Assembly (NCBI GenBank): GCA_914767885.1
Contig: CAJZBQ010000018.1
Location: forward strand, 434,001-498,000
Source of the DNA: Blepharisma stoltei
Taxonomy: Eukaryota; Ciliophora; Heterotrichea; Heterotrichida; Blepharismidae
Reading direction: 5' to 3'
DNA length: 64,000 bases
Shown: one piece after another, positions 43,913-54,744 of the stretch
Position numbering within the stretch: the first letter of the stretch is position 1
How the letters are laid out: every line of letters begins with the position of its first letter
Made by a program: the position numbers and the translations under genes
The notes under the pieces: model-generated
The model's input: the letters and a program-made list of their open reading frames with translations, nothing else
Databases searched by the model: none
Told to the model about the DNA's origin: nothing

Positions 43913-46325
43913 CTTATGAGATTTCGTTTGACGGGCTATTTAATTTCAAAAATGAAGGAGAAGTCATGAAATCAGTAGCTGTGTTTATGCTTTCTGTACA
44001 ATACACGCTTTTGTGATCTTTTAATGTGTTAGTCATCATTTCGAGTTTAGAGCTAATATATGCCAAAGCTCGATTCAAATTTTTTCTATTTACATCAAAT
44101 CTTGAAGATTTATCAGAAAGTTGAAAAACAATTCTGCTAATCGTATTAGTATTATTAATAAGACGGCGATTTCAGAAACTTCTCTAAGAGAACTATTCAT
44201 CCTCCAACAATTTTTTATTGTTACGGGATCAATTTCTTAATCCCCTCGTGAGCGTGAGTGAATAAAAATATTTTGTTAGCTCACAGAGGAAGATTGATTT
44301 TGTTTTAAAAAGAATTTATATATAAGTTTTATAGTAAAAACTTTTTTTGGAATATAAAAAAAATTCCAATTTACAATTTTTTTAAAGCAATTAAATAAAA
44401 TTTTAGTTAATAAATGCAAGCTTGTTTAATTCCAACAGAATTAACTCGATATCTCATTAACTAATTATATTTAATATATATAAATATTTTTCATAAAAAA
44501 TTGTTTTTTGCTCACGGAAGGTGGGCTTTTACCTAAAACATAGGAATTTTTACTATGGTTTTTTGTTTGCTAACGGAAGGGAGGATAGTTAGCGACTCTT
44601 TATCCAGCTAACCGTATATGATATGAGGGTTTGAGTTTTTGGTTTGCAGAGCTCAGCTGCTATACACTCCTGAAAGGCTCATTCTCAGGCGAAATACACG
44701 CAGGAATCAAATAATTAGCGAGCTTATCCTGGAAACTAGTAGGCGGCAAGTTGCCAGAAAGTTCTATGGTTCCTAATGCGAAGGGTAGCGAAGGCAATCC
44801 GCTACTACAAGAACACATTAAAAAGAGCTTAAATTATATGTCCTGCGAAATCAAGCGGCAGCTAAACACTAATTAATTAAGTAAGCTAATCACATTAACC
44901 GTGGAGAATAGCAAGTCTTGCAGACCATTCAAAGTGCACTCATCTTTTTCAATATTAATTATCCTTTTTTTGAATTCCCTTTTTATCTCATCAATCTTTT
45001 TAGAATTTAGACTAAAGCAAAACCCTTCTTCGAACTTATATCTATTAAGCTCATATAAAAGTTCGTATTTTTCTTTATTTAAATTGTCTATTAATTGTTC
45101 ATATTGGCTTGCAGTTATACTTAAGTTTTCAGTTTGGTCTTTTAAATATGTATAATAAGGCATCATATCTTGTATACATGAAATATTTGCCACCCTTTGT
45201 ATCGCTTTGAATTTGTTATCTTGATTTTCTTGGAGTTTCTCAAGCCTTAAAGCTTCGTTTTGAAAAATAAAAAATTCTTTTATTCCTCCAATGTCTTTTT
45301 CAAATTTTATAAGCTGAAGGGAATTATTTTTTTGTTTTTCAATTGCTTCATTTCTGCTGTGCTCAGCTGAAATACATTTAATAGCCATTTGATAGTCTTC
45401 GTAAATTTTTAATTCTTCTTCAATTTTCTGCTTGTGTAGCTTCTTTATTTTGTGGAAATCCTTCTTTAGATTATCTATTTCTTTGTTTATGTTCTCTATA
45501 TCTGCTGATAATTTTTCCAATGCACTTTTTTCATTAGCTAAGCTATTTTTTATATTTTTCAGTTTTAAACTTATAGAATCTACTGGCAGCATAAACCTTT
45601 TGATATTTTCTTTTCTATATATAAGCATGTATTTTAAGGTTTCTTGATAATATAATTCATTTCTCAATCCCTGTGTAAAATCATAATGCTCTTCGTTTCT
45701 TACATGATATAAATCCTCTATACAATCTCCTTGAGCAATCTGGTCTTGCATTTCATTATAACATTTTTCAAGCTCCCTCAATTTCTGCTGCTTTTCTAGC
45801 ACTTCATTATGTATTTCGTTATAAGCATTTTTCCTCGATATCATATAATTTCGCAATTGATAGACATGATCTTTAAGATTGCTCGTCATTTCTAGTGAAT
45901 TTGCGTTATAAATCTCTACTGAATCTCTTTCATATTGAAATTCTCTATATTTAAATCACTTTTCAACTTTTTCTTTAATATTGCTGATAAGGTCTTGAAT
46001 GTGTTTTGAAGGAATTATATTTATCGAATGGGAATTTTCTGTTTAATAGTTACTTCTTGAGAGATTCTTTCATGAGTTTCTGGCATCTTGGAAGTCAACT
46101 TCTGAAAATGTTAGGTTTCGGGATTTAACTTGTTTTTTAACAAGACAGAAGCTTGAATTTACCTTTTTTACTTTTGGAAGACTTGGAGTTGCGTCTCTGT
46201 TTTCTGTTTCTGTTGTTGTAGTTAATTCAGTTAAATGTAGTAGCCTTTTTGATGTTGCTTTTGGAAGGGAGTGCCTAAGAGACTCGATTTCTGATCAGTT
46301 TGAGCTTGTATAGGTATTACTTCAT
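43913..46325 (-). CDS. unknown long coiled-coil protein, C terminus uncertain
   Basis: From ATG at 46325 the frame runs through a 16-nt and a 15-nt intron to TAA at 44873 (473 residues). The N-terminal ~90 residues are Thr/Ser rich (LTTTTETENRDATPSLPKV), then coiled coil from HIQDLISNIKEKVEKW to the end (YELLYELNRYKFEEGF). Beyond a SINE-like insert and a MITE, more coding sequence on the same strand (FQLSDKSSRFDVNRKNLNRA, ending NSPSNEIS at 43913) probably belongs to the same gene, but two frame breaks near 44170-44210 could not be resolved. A cytoskeletal or ciliary protein is likely; no family is assigned. Confidence 0.6.
44240..44588. mobile_element. MITE family A copy (A10)
   Basis: Flanked by TTA (44237-44239, 44589-44591). 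Left end ATCCCCTCGTGAGCG with the inner hairpin GTTAGCTCACAGAGG; right end with subterminal TGCTCACGGAAGGTGGG and terminal CTAACGGAAGGGAGGATAG. The core AACAGAATTAACTCGATATCTCATT is family A. Confidence 0.8.
44595..44878 (+). mobile_element. probable SINE-like insertion
   Basis: A GC-richer ~270-bp island with the tail CACTAATTAATTAAGTAAG, like other SINE-like tails here. AGCTAA occurs at both sides but no long duplication is clear. It supplies the stop codon that ends the coiled-coil frame. Confidence 0.45.
46038..46052 (-). other. 15-nt intron
   Basis: Coding-strand GTAACTATTAAACAG; removal joins NLSRK to NSHSINIIPSKH and deletes an in-frame TAA. Confidence 0.85.
46305..46320 (-). other. 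16-nt intron
   Basis: Coding-strand GTAATACCTATACAAG, directly after ATG AA; removal gives MNSNWSEIESLRHS. It is the only 16-nt intron placed here and ends AAG rather than TAG. Confidence 0.65.
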
Positions 46326-46653
46326 AGAAGGAGGAATGTGCATTAATTATGGTTTAGCTAGTTAGCAGATATAAATAATTATTTTTTATGAATTAAAAAA
46401 TACTGATTGCTAAGCTTTATACTGAATAATTCAAGATTGGAGTTAATAGTTTCTAATTTATTCATTTTTCAAACAGTTTATGTGATCAAGGGCAAGGACC
46501 AAAGTTTTTTTAATTTAATATTCCCGAATGAAAATGCAATTTCAAACCCAAGGAAAGTCATTTTCCATAACTCACTCTAATTTTTATATATAATTGAAAA
46601 TGATTTTCCCACTTAATTAGAATTTTTTATATAAATTGCACCTAAAATTTATA

Positions 46654-47349
46654 TTAGTGTTTCGGCCTTTCCCCAAAAATTAATGATCCCACTCTCACAT
46701 TTGTGGAGCCATTACGTATAGCTTCTTCATAGTCTCCAGACATCCCCATGCTAAGCTCAATTTCCCGCTCTTCCAAACTCAAAACACTGCATATCTGCCT
46801 CTTTGCCTCATTCAATATAACAAAATCCTCTGCACTTCCCCTTAGCCCAATAGTCATTATTCCTTTAAAATTAAGTGACGAGCAATTGCTTATAATGTGA
46901 CTTACAATTTCATGACAATTTTCTGGGGTGATTCCTGACTTTGTGGCCTCATTTGAGGTATTTATTTGGACAAAAACATTTAGCTTCTCATTTGGACGCG
47001 ATTTTAGAGCTTGCGTGTTAAGCTTTGTAGCTAAGTCTATACTATCTACTGTCTCTATAGCAGCCAAATTGGGAACTGAAAGCAATTTTTTGATTTTATT
47101 TGATTGAAGATGTCCTATCATGTGCCACCTAATGTCGTTTGGAAGCTGAGATGCTTTTTGTACGAGCTCATCTACGTAATTTTCCCCAAAATATCGATGG
47201 CCATTGTCATAAGCCTCTCTTATTGCTTCAGCTGGCTGTAATTTTGAAACTGCAATTAGTCTAATAGGATAATTGATCCCTAAGCTGGATTTTAGGGTTT
47301 CTATTGAATTTGTGACTCTTAGTAGATTTTCTGAAATTGCCGATCTCAT
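46654..47349 (-). CDS. PLPBP: pyridoxal phosphate homeostasis protein (YggS/PROSC)
   Basis: 231 residues, uninterrupted, the usual size. It binds PLP without known catalysis and buffers vitamin B6 and amino-acid metabolism in the cytosol. Landmarks of the family: LIAVSKLQPAEAIREAY (Lys is the PLP Schiff-base residue), FGENYVDELVQK, RWHMIGHLQSNKIK, NVFVQINTSNEATKSGI, GLMTIG-like GIMTIGL, LSMGMSGDYEEAI and NVRVGSLIFGERP. All are in order. No intron, TGA or IES is needed. Confidence 0.96.
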   Translation of the reverse strand: MRSAISENLLRVTNSIETLKSSLGINYPIRLIAVSKLQPAEAIREAYDNGHRYFGENYVDELVQKASQLPNDIRWHMIGHLQSNKIKKLLSVPNLAAIETVDSIDLATKLNTQALKSRPNEKLNVFVQINTSNEATKSGITPENCHEIVSHIISNCSSLNFKGIMTIGLRGSAEDFVILNEAKRQICSVLSLEEREIELSMGMSGDYEEAIRNGSTNVRVGSLIFGERPKH

Positions 47350-47683
47350 AAAAGTTTATAAAATGAAAATAATAATTGTATTTTATGTGGATAATAAATT
47401 CCACACTAATAATTTTAATAAATCAGAGCCTAAACTTTTACGATTTTACTTAGGCTTTTAAAATATTAAAAAAAAAAAAATTTTATAAGCTTATAAAATA
47501 CAAAACTGACTATTCTGCTGCTCTAGTATTGGTATCCCCTGATTCTAGTTTGCATCATTTGATCTCAAAATATGTATAATAATCAAAATTACTTAAATAA
47601 TTTATTCAATACTAATTTACTAGGAATTCGTTAATATTTCAAATTATAGCTCTATCTCATTTGATTAAAGAATAATCCTCACA

Positions 47684-49537
47684 TTACGTATCTCTTTCAT
47701 TAATTTCACCTTCAACTTTACCATCAAAACATAAAAATTCAGAATTTCTCTTAATTAGTGTTTCTTCATATCTATTTTTGCTCTTAATAAACGTCATCTT
47801 TTTTACTTTTCTAAGTGGCAAAAAGTTTTCATCATTTCAGGTATTGATTTCTATAAAGCTTTCAGAGCGATCTATACCTAATTCCACTGAATAAAAGCAT
47901 ACCTACTGGTGATCGTTATCCTATTTCATATATAATATAGGACAGCGGCTAATCAGTATAAATTTTTTTATTAGTAATTAGGCATATTTTTTCCTCTTCA
48001 ATTTTTATTCTAAATTCTTCATCTCTAAAATTGACACTTCTAGTAATCACTGAAGAGCCCAAGCATTTAGAAGGCTCTTCAATTGAATATTTGCTTAACG
48101 TTCCACTTTCACTAAATGACAGAAGCTCAAGCTTGGGCGGAGCTGTTGGATCATCTGCTTTCATTGTGTGAAGAAATTTTACTTTTGGATTAAGAGCTGG
48201 TTCTAAATATGACCCATATTTTATTCTGGTAAATACATTGTGGTCGTAGCATAAATTTTTTACTTGGGGGTTTATTTGATAAACATGGGTTGTCCCTCTT
48301 GAAGTTGAGACTGAAATCCACTTTTCGCATTTGCTGATAGAAATATCGCTGATTTCAGCAAAAGTTCGGCCTCTTATTAGCTTATAAATCAGCTGATATT
48401 TTCCTGTTTCTGTAATTGATTTGGGAGGGTTTATTCTATATACATGAAAACTATGCCCATCAATAGGAGATACGACTAAAATATGTGATGACTTGCTGAA
48501 CCTTAACTCAGAGACTTGCTTATTAAATGCTTGGAATTCTGTTATAACTTGGCTATTTAAAATGTTTTTGATTGTAACTTTACCGTCAAGATTATTAGCT
48601 TCGCTATTAGGTGAATCAATATATGATATCAGTTTAGAATAGCCATCTTGTGCTATGCCTTGTACTGTTTTTGAAACTTTTGTTGTGAATGAACCTGTAG
48701 CTGATTCTTGGTCTTTTAAAGAATATGCGATGTACAGGTTAGAAATTCCAGCTACCATTCTCATGCTATAAGAAAAACATCTTTCAGGAATTATTGAATA
48801 TATACTTTTTACAATTAGATCTAAGGATCTATTTTCTATCTAAAAGTTCCTATAGGAATTTTCCCTATATGGCCCGATAAAGGCCGTGGGTTCTCCGTGG
48901 AATCCCTCTGTTGGTCAAACCAACTCAGTGCGTTGGTTTGACCAATTTACGGGTTGTTCAACCAGCAGAGGGATTCCACGGAGAACCCGCGGCCCTTATC
49001 GGGGCATATAGGGAAAACTCCTATATTTTAAATAAAAATAATTTTCATATACAATTACCACAAATATAACTTCTCAAAGCTACTTATAGAGAAAATATCA
49101 ATGCTGCACGAATCCAAGCAAGCGCATAATGCTATTGAGTTGCTAATTATAGACAAAATTTTATCAGACGCTTGGATAGTATGAGAAATCCGTTTTTGCA
49201 TCAATGAATAAATTTTAATACAATCCTGCGGGAATTCTGAAGTATCATACAAAGATGTGAGAGCTATTAATCCATCAGATTCTGATGCAATGGAATGAAT
49301 ACTTGAGATTCCAAAATTTCGTTTTGATATTCATTGCACAGGTGAGGAAGGGTTCGATATATCTCAAATTTGAAAACCCCTTTCGTAACCAATTAATAAA
49401 CATTCTTTTACTGTGCTGCTGATCCTAATTTCTGCAAATTCATAGGAAGTAATGATGTCAAGCTCCAATGGCTGAATAGTAATTGAGTCTGTTATCATTT
49501 GTAGAATAGAAGGGATGTAGCTTGTTATGGATTCCAT
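47684..49537 (-). CDS. BCAS3: BCAS3-like WD40 protein
   Basis: Reconstructed 518 residues after two IESs. The N-terminal half has beta-propeller repeats (KECLLIGYERGFQIWDI). The BCAS3 signature follows: VVSPIDGHSFHVYRI, YKLIRGRTFAEISDISIS, and WISVSTSRGTTHVYQI. The C terminus resumes SVELGIDRSESFIEI. BCAS3-family proteins bind phosphoinositides and act at the phagophore and cytoskeleton; a role here in autophagy or traffic is inferred. TGA-encoded Trp occurs in the propeller (QWISK, QIWDI). The start is the ATG at 49535-49537. Confidence 0.75.
47892..47958. mobile_element. TA-bounded IES, 67 bp
   Basis: On the coding strand it starts TATACTGATTAGCCGC and ends GGTATGCTTT. Removal joins AAA ATT TAT TCA GTG (KIYSVELG). 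Confidence 0.7.
48837..49066. mobile_element. hairpin IES, 230 bp, in BCAS3 gene
   Basis: Central palindrome: 48855-48927 pairs with 48937-49016, sharing TTTTCCCTATATG, GGTTCTCCGTGGAATCCCTC and TTGGT blocks on opposite strands. The flanks inside the TA boundaries are A+T-rich. Excision joins AAG TTA GAA AAT (EKLENRSLD). This is the longest near-perfect hairpin in the window. Confidence 0.8.
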
Positions 49538-49618
49538 GTTTATTGCCTGTTTAATTATATGGAATTTTTTTATTTAAATTTAACTAATACTTCTGTCCTT
49601 AAGTGAACGATTTTCATA

Positions 49619-50180
49619 ATAAATATGACGGCTTGGCCCGGGCTAGCCTCAAGGAAATATTTAATTATATATGGAGAGGTTTTGCAAGCTCAGAAATGGA
49701 CAGCTATGATTGATAAGAAATTACAGCAGTGTGTGTGGAGCCAGCCTTAGTCAGCTTTTAGGGTTGCATTTTAACTCGAAGGAAAGGGAGGGATTGGAGT
49801 TGGAAAGTGGAGCCTAACAAGGTCTACAGGTAATTCCCTAGAATAAATCGGGAAATGCCTGGCTTTAAACCAAGAACTACACCTCGGACTTCGAAATTTT
49901 CCCTTTTGCCGAGAAGTTGATCAATCAAGCAGCCCCATAAGTCCATAATCCGCCCACTCAGCCCTAGAGCTACAAGGTAAGGAGCAGGCATAGGAGGAAG
50001 AGAGAAGACTCCGGATGTCCCATGGCGTCAGAGGCTAAAGGAGGAGTAAGGTGGTGCTGATACTTTTCTCTATGAGAGAATCATCTCAGCCGACGGTATC
50101 GGAAGCAGATGAGCCCTCGAGGAGGTCTTGATGGCTGAGTTACCAACAGGTGGAAGCCACCTGCAAATAAGATTAAGACC
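49619..50180 (+). mobile_element. SINE-like element, family II, second copy
   Basis: Target copies GAACGATTTTCATA (49605-49618) and GAACAATTTTCATA (50181-50194). Body similar to the element at 21183-21697. Tail GCAAATAAGATTAAGACC. It lies upstream of the BCAS3 gene start and is not in a coding frame. Confidence 0.78.
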
Positions 50181-50194
50181 GAACAATTTTCATA

Positions 50195-50741
50195 TAGAGA
50201 AACTCCAGGCCCACTCCCTATTCAGCCCCAAATCTAACTATCTATCTTTGATAATAATGAATCTTATAGATTATACTGTATCATCGCTTTACACATGCTG
50301 AATGCGATTTTTAGCATATTTGCTAATATATCACATACCTTATCTCTTGTAAATAACTTTCTAAAATATTTTACATTTAAAAAAATTTTGATATAAAATT
50401 TTTCAGGTTTGTATATAACTTTTTCCTCAGAAACCTTTACATCCTCATCCTTGTTCGAATGGCAGCAACTGTTTAATCAAGAATATTGGGAGTAAGCATT
50501 TAAGATTATCTTGACTTAACACCTAACCCTGCCTCCGTGAATTAATTTGAAATTTTATAAAAAATTATGTTATAAAAAATTTGATTTTAAAAAGATTTTA
50601 ATTTATAAATATTTTAAAAGAAAATATAATTTAATTTCTAAAGAATATAAGTCTAAATTAATAAATTAGCAAGTTTTTAATATAGTTGCTATTGTATAAT
50701 TTTTTGCCCACTTATGCAAGCAGACTAATCCCAAAATAGCA
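50195..50741. repeat. intergenic with dispersed-repeat copy
   Basis: 50208-50350 is the second copy of the diverged repeat at 14400. A CTAACCCTGCCTCCGTGAATTAA remnant near 50522 may be a broken family A MITE end. The remainder is A+T-rich. Confidence 0.4.
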
Positions 50742-51740
50742 TTATTTTTCCAATAGCTTTATTTTTTGCATGGGAGATAAGCAGAAATAATAAAAAATAT
50801 TTGCAAGCAGTCTTCCAGTCCTATAATCTTCGACTGCAGGATTATATTCAGACATATCCATCAAAGATACTTTATTTGAATTCCCACTCAAAAACGCTAT
50901 TTCTAACGCTTCTTCAGCTGTAAGTCCACCATCCACACTTGGGCAGCTAACTCCAGGACAAAAAGCGCTGCTTATCGAATCTACATCAAAAGATATAAAA
51001 AATCTGTGGTTTTCAGGAAATCTAGCAATAATGTCTTTTAAGGCCTGCCCAGCCTGTGTTATCGGTTCTCTCAGGCTTTCCTTGAGCTCTAAACTTCTTC
51101 TCCTGATCTCTCTCATCCATATAAGTTCTCCTCCTTTTGATTTTACATAATTTACATGTGCTTGTGCACACTGCGACCCTTGACAGGCAAATTCGAAGAA
51201 TTTGCCATTCATTCCTTGGAATCTTTGGTCTTCTAAAATCATTCTAAATGGACATCCAGAATGAAGTCTACCTTCATCATCAAGCTGTCTGACATCTAAA
51301 TGTGCGTCGATATTGACTACAACTGGGGTAAAGTTATTTTCTAAGCAATAGTTGAAAAATCCGCTTGCATTTGACCAGCTTTCATCATTTCCACCTCCAA
51401 CTATAACAGGAACTGGGTGATGTGGCTTGGAAAGGACTGTTTTCACTTTTGCTGCTAATTTTTCATGGGCTTTTTCAAAATTTTCTGCTTGAATGTTCCC
51501 ATAGTCACTAATTAGAAATCCTTCTAAGCTGATATTAAGTTCTGGGTTTATAAGTGGGCCTATTTTAGGAATAAATCTTCTTAATGAGTCAGGGCCATAG
51601 TCTCCACCACGTCTTCCAAAATTCCTTATTACACCTTCGTCAAATGGAAAGCCAATTAAAACAACATTTCCATGAATCCCATCTTCTATAATTTTCCCAA
51701 GCTTGGGGTCATCTCTTTTGAATAAAGGATCTTCTGCCAT
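50742..51740 (-). CDS. ureohydrolase (arginase/agmatinase/formimidoylglutamase family)
   Basis: 332 residues, uninterrupted. The Mn-binding motifs are NIDAHLDVR (DAHxD) and SFDVDSISS. The first usual His motif is VGGGNDES, where Asn replaces the metal-ligand His of arginases; this GGGND variant occurs in a formimidoylglutamase-like subgroup as I recall, so histidine degradation or another guanidino substrate is possible. FPFDEGVIRNFGRRGG, RLHSGCPFRMI and MSEYNPAVEDYRTGRL complete the fold. It is probably cytosolic, with no signal. The reaction is hydrolysis of a guanidino or formimidoyl C-N bond; the substrate is undetermined. Confidence 0.88.
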   Translation of the reverse strand: MAEDPLFKRDDPKLGKIIEDGIHGNVVLIGFPFDEGVIRNFGRRGGDYGPDSLRRFIPKIGPLINPELNISLEGFLISDYGNIQAENFEKAHEKLAAKVKTVLSKPHHPVPVIVGGGNDESWSNASGFFNYCLENNFTPVVVNIDAHLDVRQLDDEGRLHSGCPFRMILEDQRFQGMNGKFFEFACQGSQCAQAHVNYVKSKGGELIWMREIRRRSLELKESLREPITQAGQALKDIIARFPENHRFFISFDVDSISSAFCPGVSCPSVDGGLTAEEALEIAFLSGNSNKVSLMDMSEYNPAVEDYRTGRLLANIFYYFCLSPMQKIKLLEK

Positions 51741-51846
51741 ATTATTAGCTTAAATTATTTAGGTTTAGCTATTTATTTGGATTGAGGTATATCTATAACT
51801 CCATGAGACAGTCAAAATAATTCCTAGAATTTTACAATGGGAATAT

Positions 51847-52080
51847 TTAAAGCGGCCATTTTTCTAGTTTGTACAAAATAAAACTCTGCTCATAAGGAAT
51901 TGCAACATAATCCACTTTTATATCAGCGGATACACTGGCATTTGGGTCAAGAAAAGAGCACAAAACTTCTTTATTTTCAATTTTCCCTTTGATAATCCCA
52001 TTTTCTCTATCCTCTTCCTGAATTTCACTCCAATCATAATCACTTTCTAAGAATTCTCTGAGCTTTATAAGCCGATCCAT
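51847..52080 (-). CDS. small unknown protein
   Basis: 77 residues: MDRLIKLREFLESDYDWSEI, then ENGIIKGKIENKEVLCSFLD and a hydrophobic-charged end (YEQSFILYKLEKWPL). No family is recognised. It sits about 100 bp upstream of the ureohydrolase on the same strand. The length and the ATG at 52078-52080 support a real small gene, but independent evidence is lacking. Confidence 0.45.
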   Translation of the reverse strand: MDRLIKLREFLESDYDWSEIQEEDRENGIIKGKIENKEVLCSFLDPNASVSADIKVDYVAIPYEQSFILYKLEKWPL

Positions 52081-52226
52081 ATTTTATATGTAAACCGTTT
52101 TCTATAACTTTTTTATTTAATACCAACAAGCTAAAAAATTTGCATAAAGATATATATTTTAAGTAATTATTTAATATGAAAAGAATATAAAACGATTTAA
52201 TTTTCCATATTTCCTGATATAATTAG

Positions 52227-54511
52227 ATGGGAAGACATCCATCTGTAGTGGAAAGGGCTTTAGAAGATATAGGATGGAGCAAATATCATAACAAGCTATT
52301 CTTCAACTGTAGTTTTGTACGTTTTATTTAGGGATGGGGTTGTGCGCTTATGTGGCTAAGCACAGTTTCAAATATTTTAACAGAAAATAAAGATTTTGAT
52401 GTATTTGATAAGGCGATTTTAGGAGCAGCTATCAACTTTGGGGCTTTTATAGGGTGCTTTGTCTTTTCCAGCTTATCTGATCATTATGGAAGGAGTTTTA
52501 TCTTCAAAAAAATAACAATCGTCACTTGTGTCAGCTCAATTATTCTTGTTGTGTCGTGAAATTTTTTAACAACCTTATTAGCTGTAATATTTCTTGGTCT
52601 TGGAATTGGAGGCGATCTTTTTGGTTTTCTTTTTTCCTTTACCTCCCCTTGATTAGTGGTCATTTTTGCTCTGATATAAGGGCCTGTATTTTTTACTTTA
52701 TTGATTGTTAATTTTAGTTCTAAAAAATCGAAAATGTTAATATTGAAAAGGAAATCTAATTTCACTATAAATTACATTTTAAGAGTTTATTTTATCTAAA
52801 TATAAGGTTAGGCCAATAATTTCGCTGACTAATCAAGGAGGAGAGTTAAAAAATATCTTCCTCTACCAATTTCTTCATTAATAATTGAATTTTTTAATAG
52901 CATTCAGCTTATTTTTAGTAAAAACTAAATAATTATTTTATTAATGCAAAAAAATAAAATAGCAAAAATTTTTACCTTATGCCAATCTTTCTACTCCTCC
53001 ATCTGTCATGATTGAAAGCATTCCTCCAAGTTATCGAAAAAGAGTCGTCTTAATGAATATGGGCTATTGTATAGGGCCTATGATAAGCCAGCTCATAGCG
53101 CTTGCTATAACTCTTTGATGGAGTTTTCCAATAGAAAAATGGAGAGCCTTAGCTGGAGCTATAGCTATCATAACAGTAATTATTGCTGTCTTTAGAGACG
53201 ATGTCATGGAAAGTCCAATCTATCTCTTTAAACATAGAGACACGGAGTTCATATCAGTCATTGTAAAAATCGCACAAAGTAATAACAGATTAAGCTATGA
53301 ATATAAAGCGCCTCTCTTAGTAGCTCACTCCTCTCCTTCTGCTAACAAATTAAAGAGTACTAATTATATAATAACTCCCCCTTTGCGGATCAATAAAACC
53401 ATTGGAACCCTTCTCGAGCGAACAAAAATTGTAATGAAAAAAATTATTTTATTATATATAAATCTTTACCTAATTCTATTGAATTTTAAACAGCTTGCGT
53501 TTTAAATATAAATTTTACAAATTAATTATTTTTTGTTTCCAATTTTTGTGAATTAGGATTTTTTAAATTTTGAAGAAAAACAAACTTAGCGAATGAACAA
53601 CATTTTTTGTTCCTCACGGAGGGCAGGGGAGTAAGACATTAATTTTATAATTAAATTAATTTTTCTAAAATGAGCAATATAAGTATAATTCGTTGCACTA
53701 ATATCTGATCGAGTTCCACAAGTGGAAAATTTCTTCACATGTGGCATTTTCGTCTCATACATGGAGACATTCTCACCTGTGGTACCCTCCAGATATTAGT
53801 GCTACGCACTATATAAAAAACATGAGTATTTTGTTTACAAAGAGTTAGCATTCCCGACATTCTATGGATGAATCTGAACCTAAAGCTTCTATCAAAGATA
53901 TATTTAAGAGCCCAAACTTATCTACAACACTAATCCTATCAGCCTCACAATTTTTATTTTACTTTGGCTTTGTAGGATGTCTGCTTTCATTTCCTCAAAT
54001 ATTGGCTTCAAAGTCTATGGAAACAACTTACATAGTCTTAATTTCCCAACAACTCTCAGGATTGCTAGGGCTGATTTTAGCATCAAAAATGGTCGATTCC
54101 TGCTTTGGGAGAAAATGGACTATAAGTGTAGGATTCTTTTTCTGCGGTATGATGGCATTTCTATTTATATTTGCAGAAAATTTTTATGTTGTAAGAATTA
54201 TATAGTCAATAGTATTTTCCATGCTGATTTACTTTGGGTTGCTGATGGGAATTGCGTCTAAAAACTTAATAACTCCAGAAAGCTATAAAGAAGATTTAAG
54301 AGGTGCTGGAGTTGGATTTGTGATGGCAGTGTCAAGAACAGGTGGAATTTTAGTGCCTATTTGGGCTGGATTAATAACCAGGATTTTTGGATATCAATAT
54401 ACGACAGCTTCATTTGGGGTAATTTTTATCCTTGCTGGGCTGATAAGTATATTTTTAAAGGAGACAAGAAAAATAAAATTCAAGCTGCCAAATACAATAT
54501 TAATCTCTTAA
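52227..54511 (+). CDS. MFS transporter, paralogue 1
   Basis: Two 15-nt introns and two insertions removed leave 454 residues, the same as paralogue 2. It is a major facilitator with 12 predicted membrane segments: GWGCALMWLSTVSNI, the SLSDHYGRSFIFKK loop (MFS motif A region, D-YGR), FLGLGIGGDLSTPPSVMIES, YRKRVVLMNMGYCIGPM, DSCFGRKWTISVGF (second motif A), and a C-terminal GVIFILAGLISIFL. The ESYKEDLRGAGVGF loop recalls SV2/organic-ion or sugar transporter relatives. The substrate is unknown. TGA at 52557 is Trp. Confidence 0.88.
52317..52331 (+). other. 15-nt intron
   Basis: GTACGTTTTATTTAG, after NCSF; the same position as the first intron of the paralogue. Confidence 0.92.
52621..52990. 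mobile_element. 370-bp insertion with ATCTTT repeat, composite
   Basis: The paralogue shows the uninterrupted join GGDLSTPPSV. Here ATCTTT occurs at 52615-52620 and 52985-52990, with no TA at the junction. Within it, CTCCCCTTGATTAGT (52643) and ACTAATCAAGGAGGAGAG (52827) form a TIR pair of a smaller element, so two insertions may be nested. Confidence 0.82.
53328..53844. mobile_element. composite insertion: outer element, MITE A11 and a hairpin
   Basis: Outer flanks TCA (53325-53327) and TTA (53845-53847); keeping TCA joins GTA GCT CAG CAT in frame. Inside, 53375-53631 is a family A MITE (TAA flanks, CTCCCCCTTTGCGG and CTCACGGAGGGCAGGGGAG ends). A second inner foldback at 53690-53815 has GCACTAATATCTG and CAGATATTAGTGC ends. 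Confidence 0.8.
54191..54205 (+). other. 15-nt intron
   Basis: GTAAGAATTATATAG, after NFYV; the same position as in the paralogue. Confidence 0.92.
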
Positions 54512-54744
54512 AGACTATTTTTGATTATTTTACTATTTTAAAATAATTTCAATATTCAGCTTATATCATGAAATGATTAAAAATGCAATAAATTGTGGAA
54601 TAATTAACATTTTCAAATTTTGTAAGAGAAAAATGTCTTATTACTGGTAAGATGCAAAACACAGTAAGCAAAAATTACTCAAGTGACGAGGTTAATTAGT
54701 AATAAATTTATTATTATAACTTTATTGTTAATAGATTATAATTA

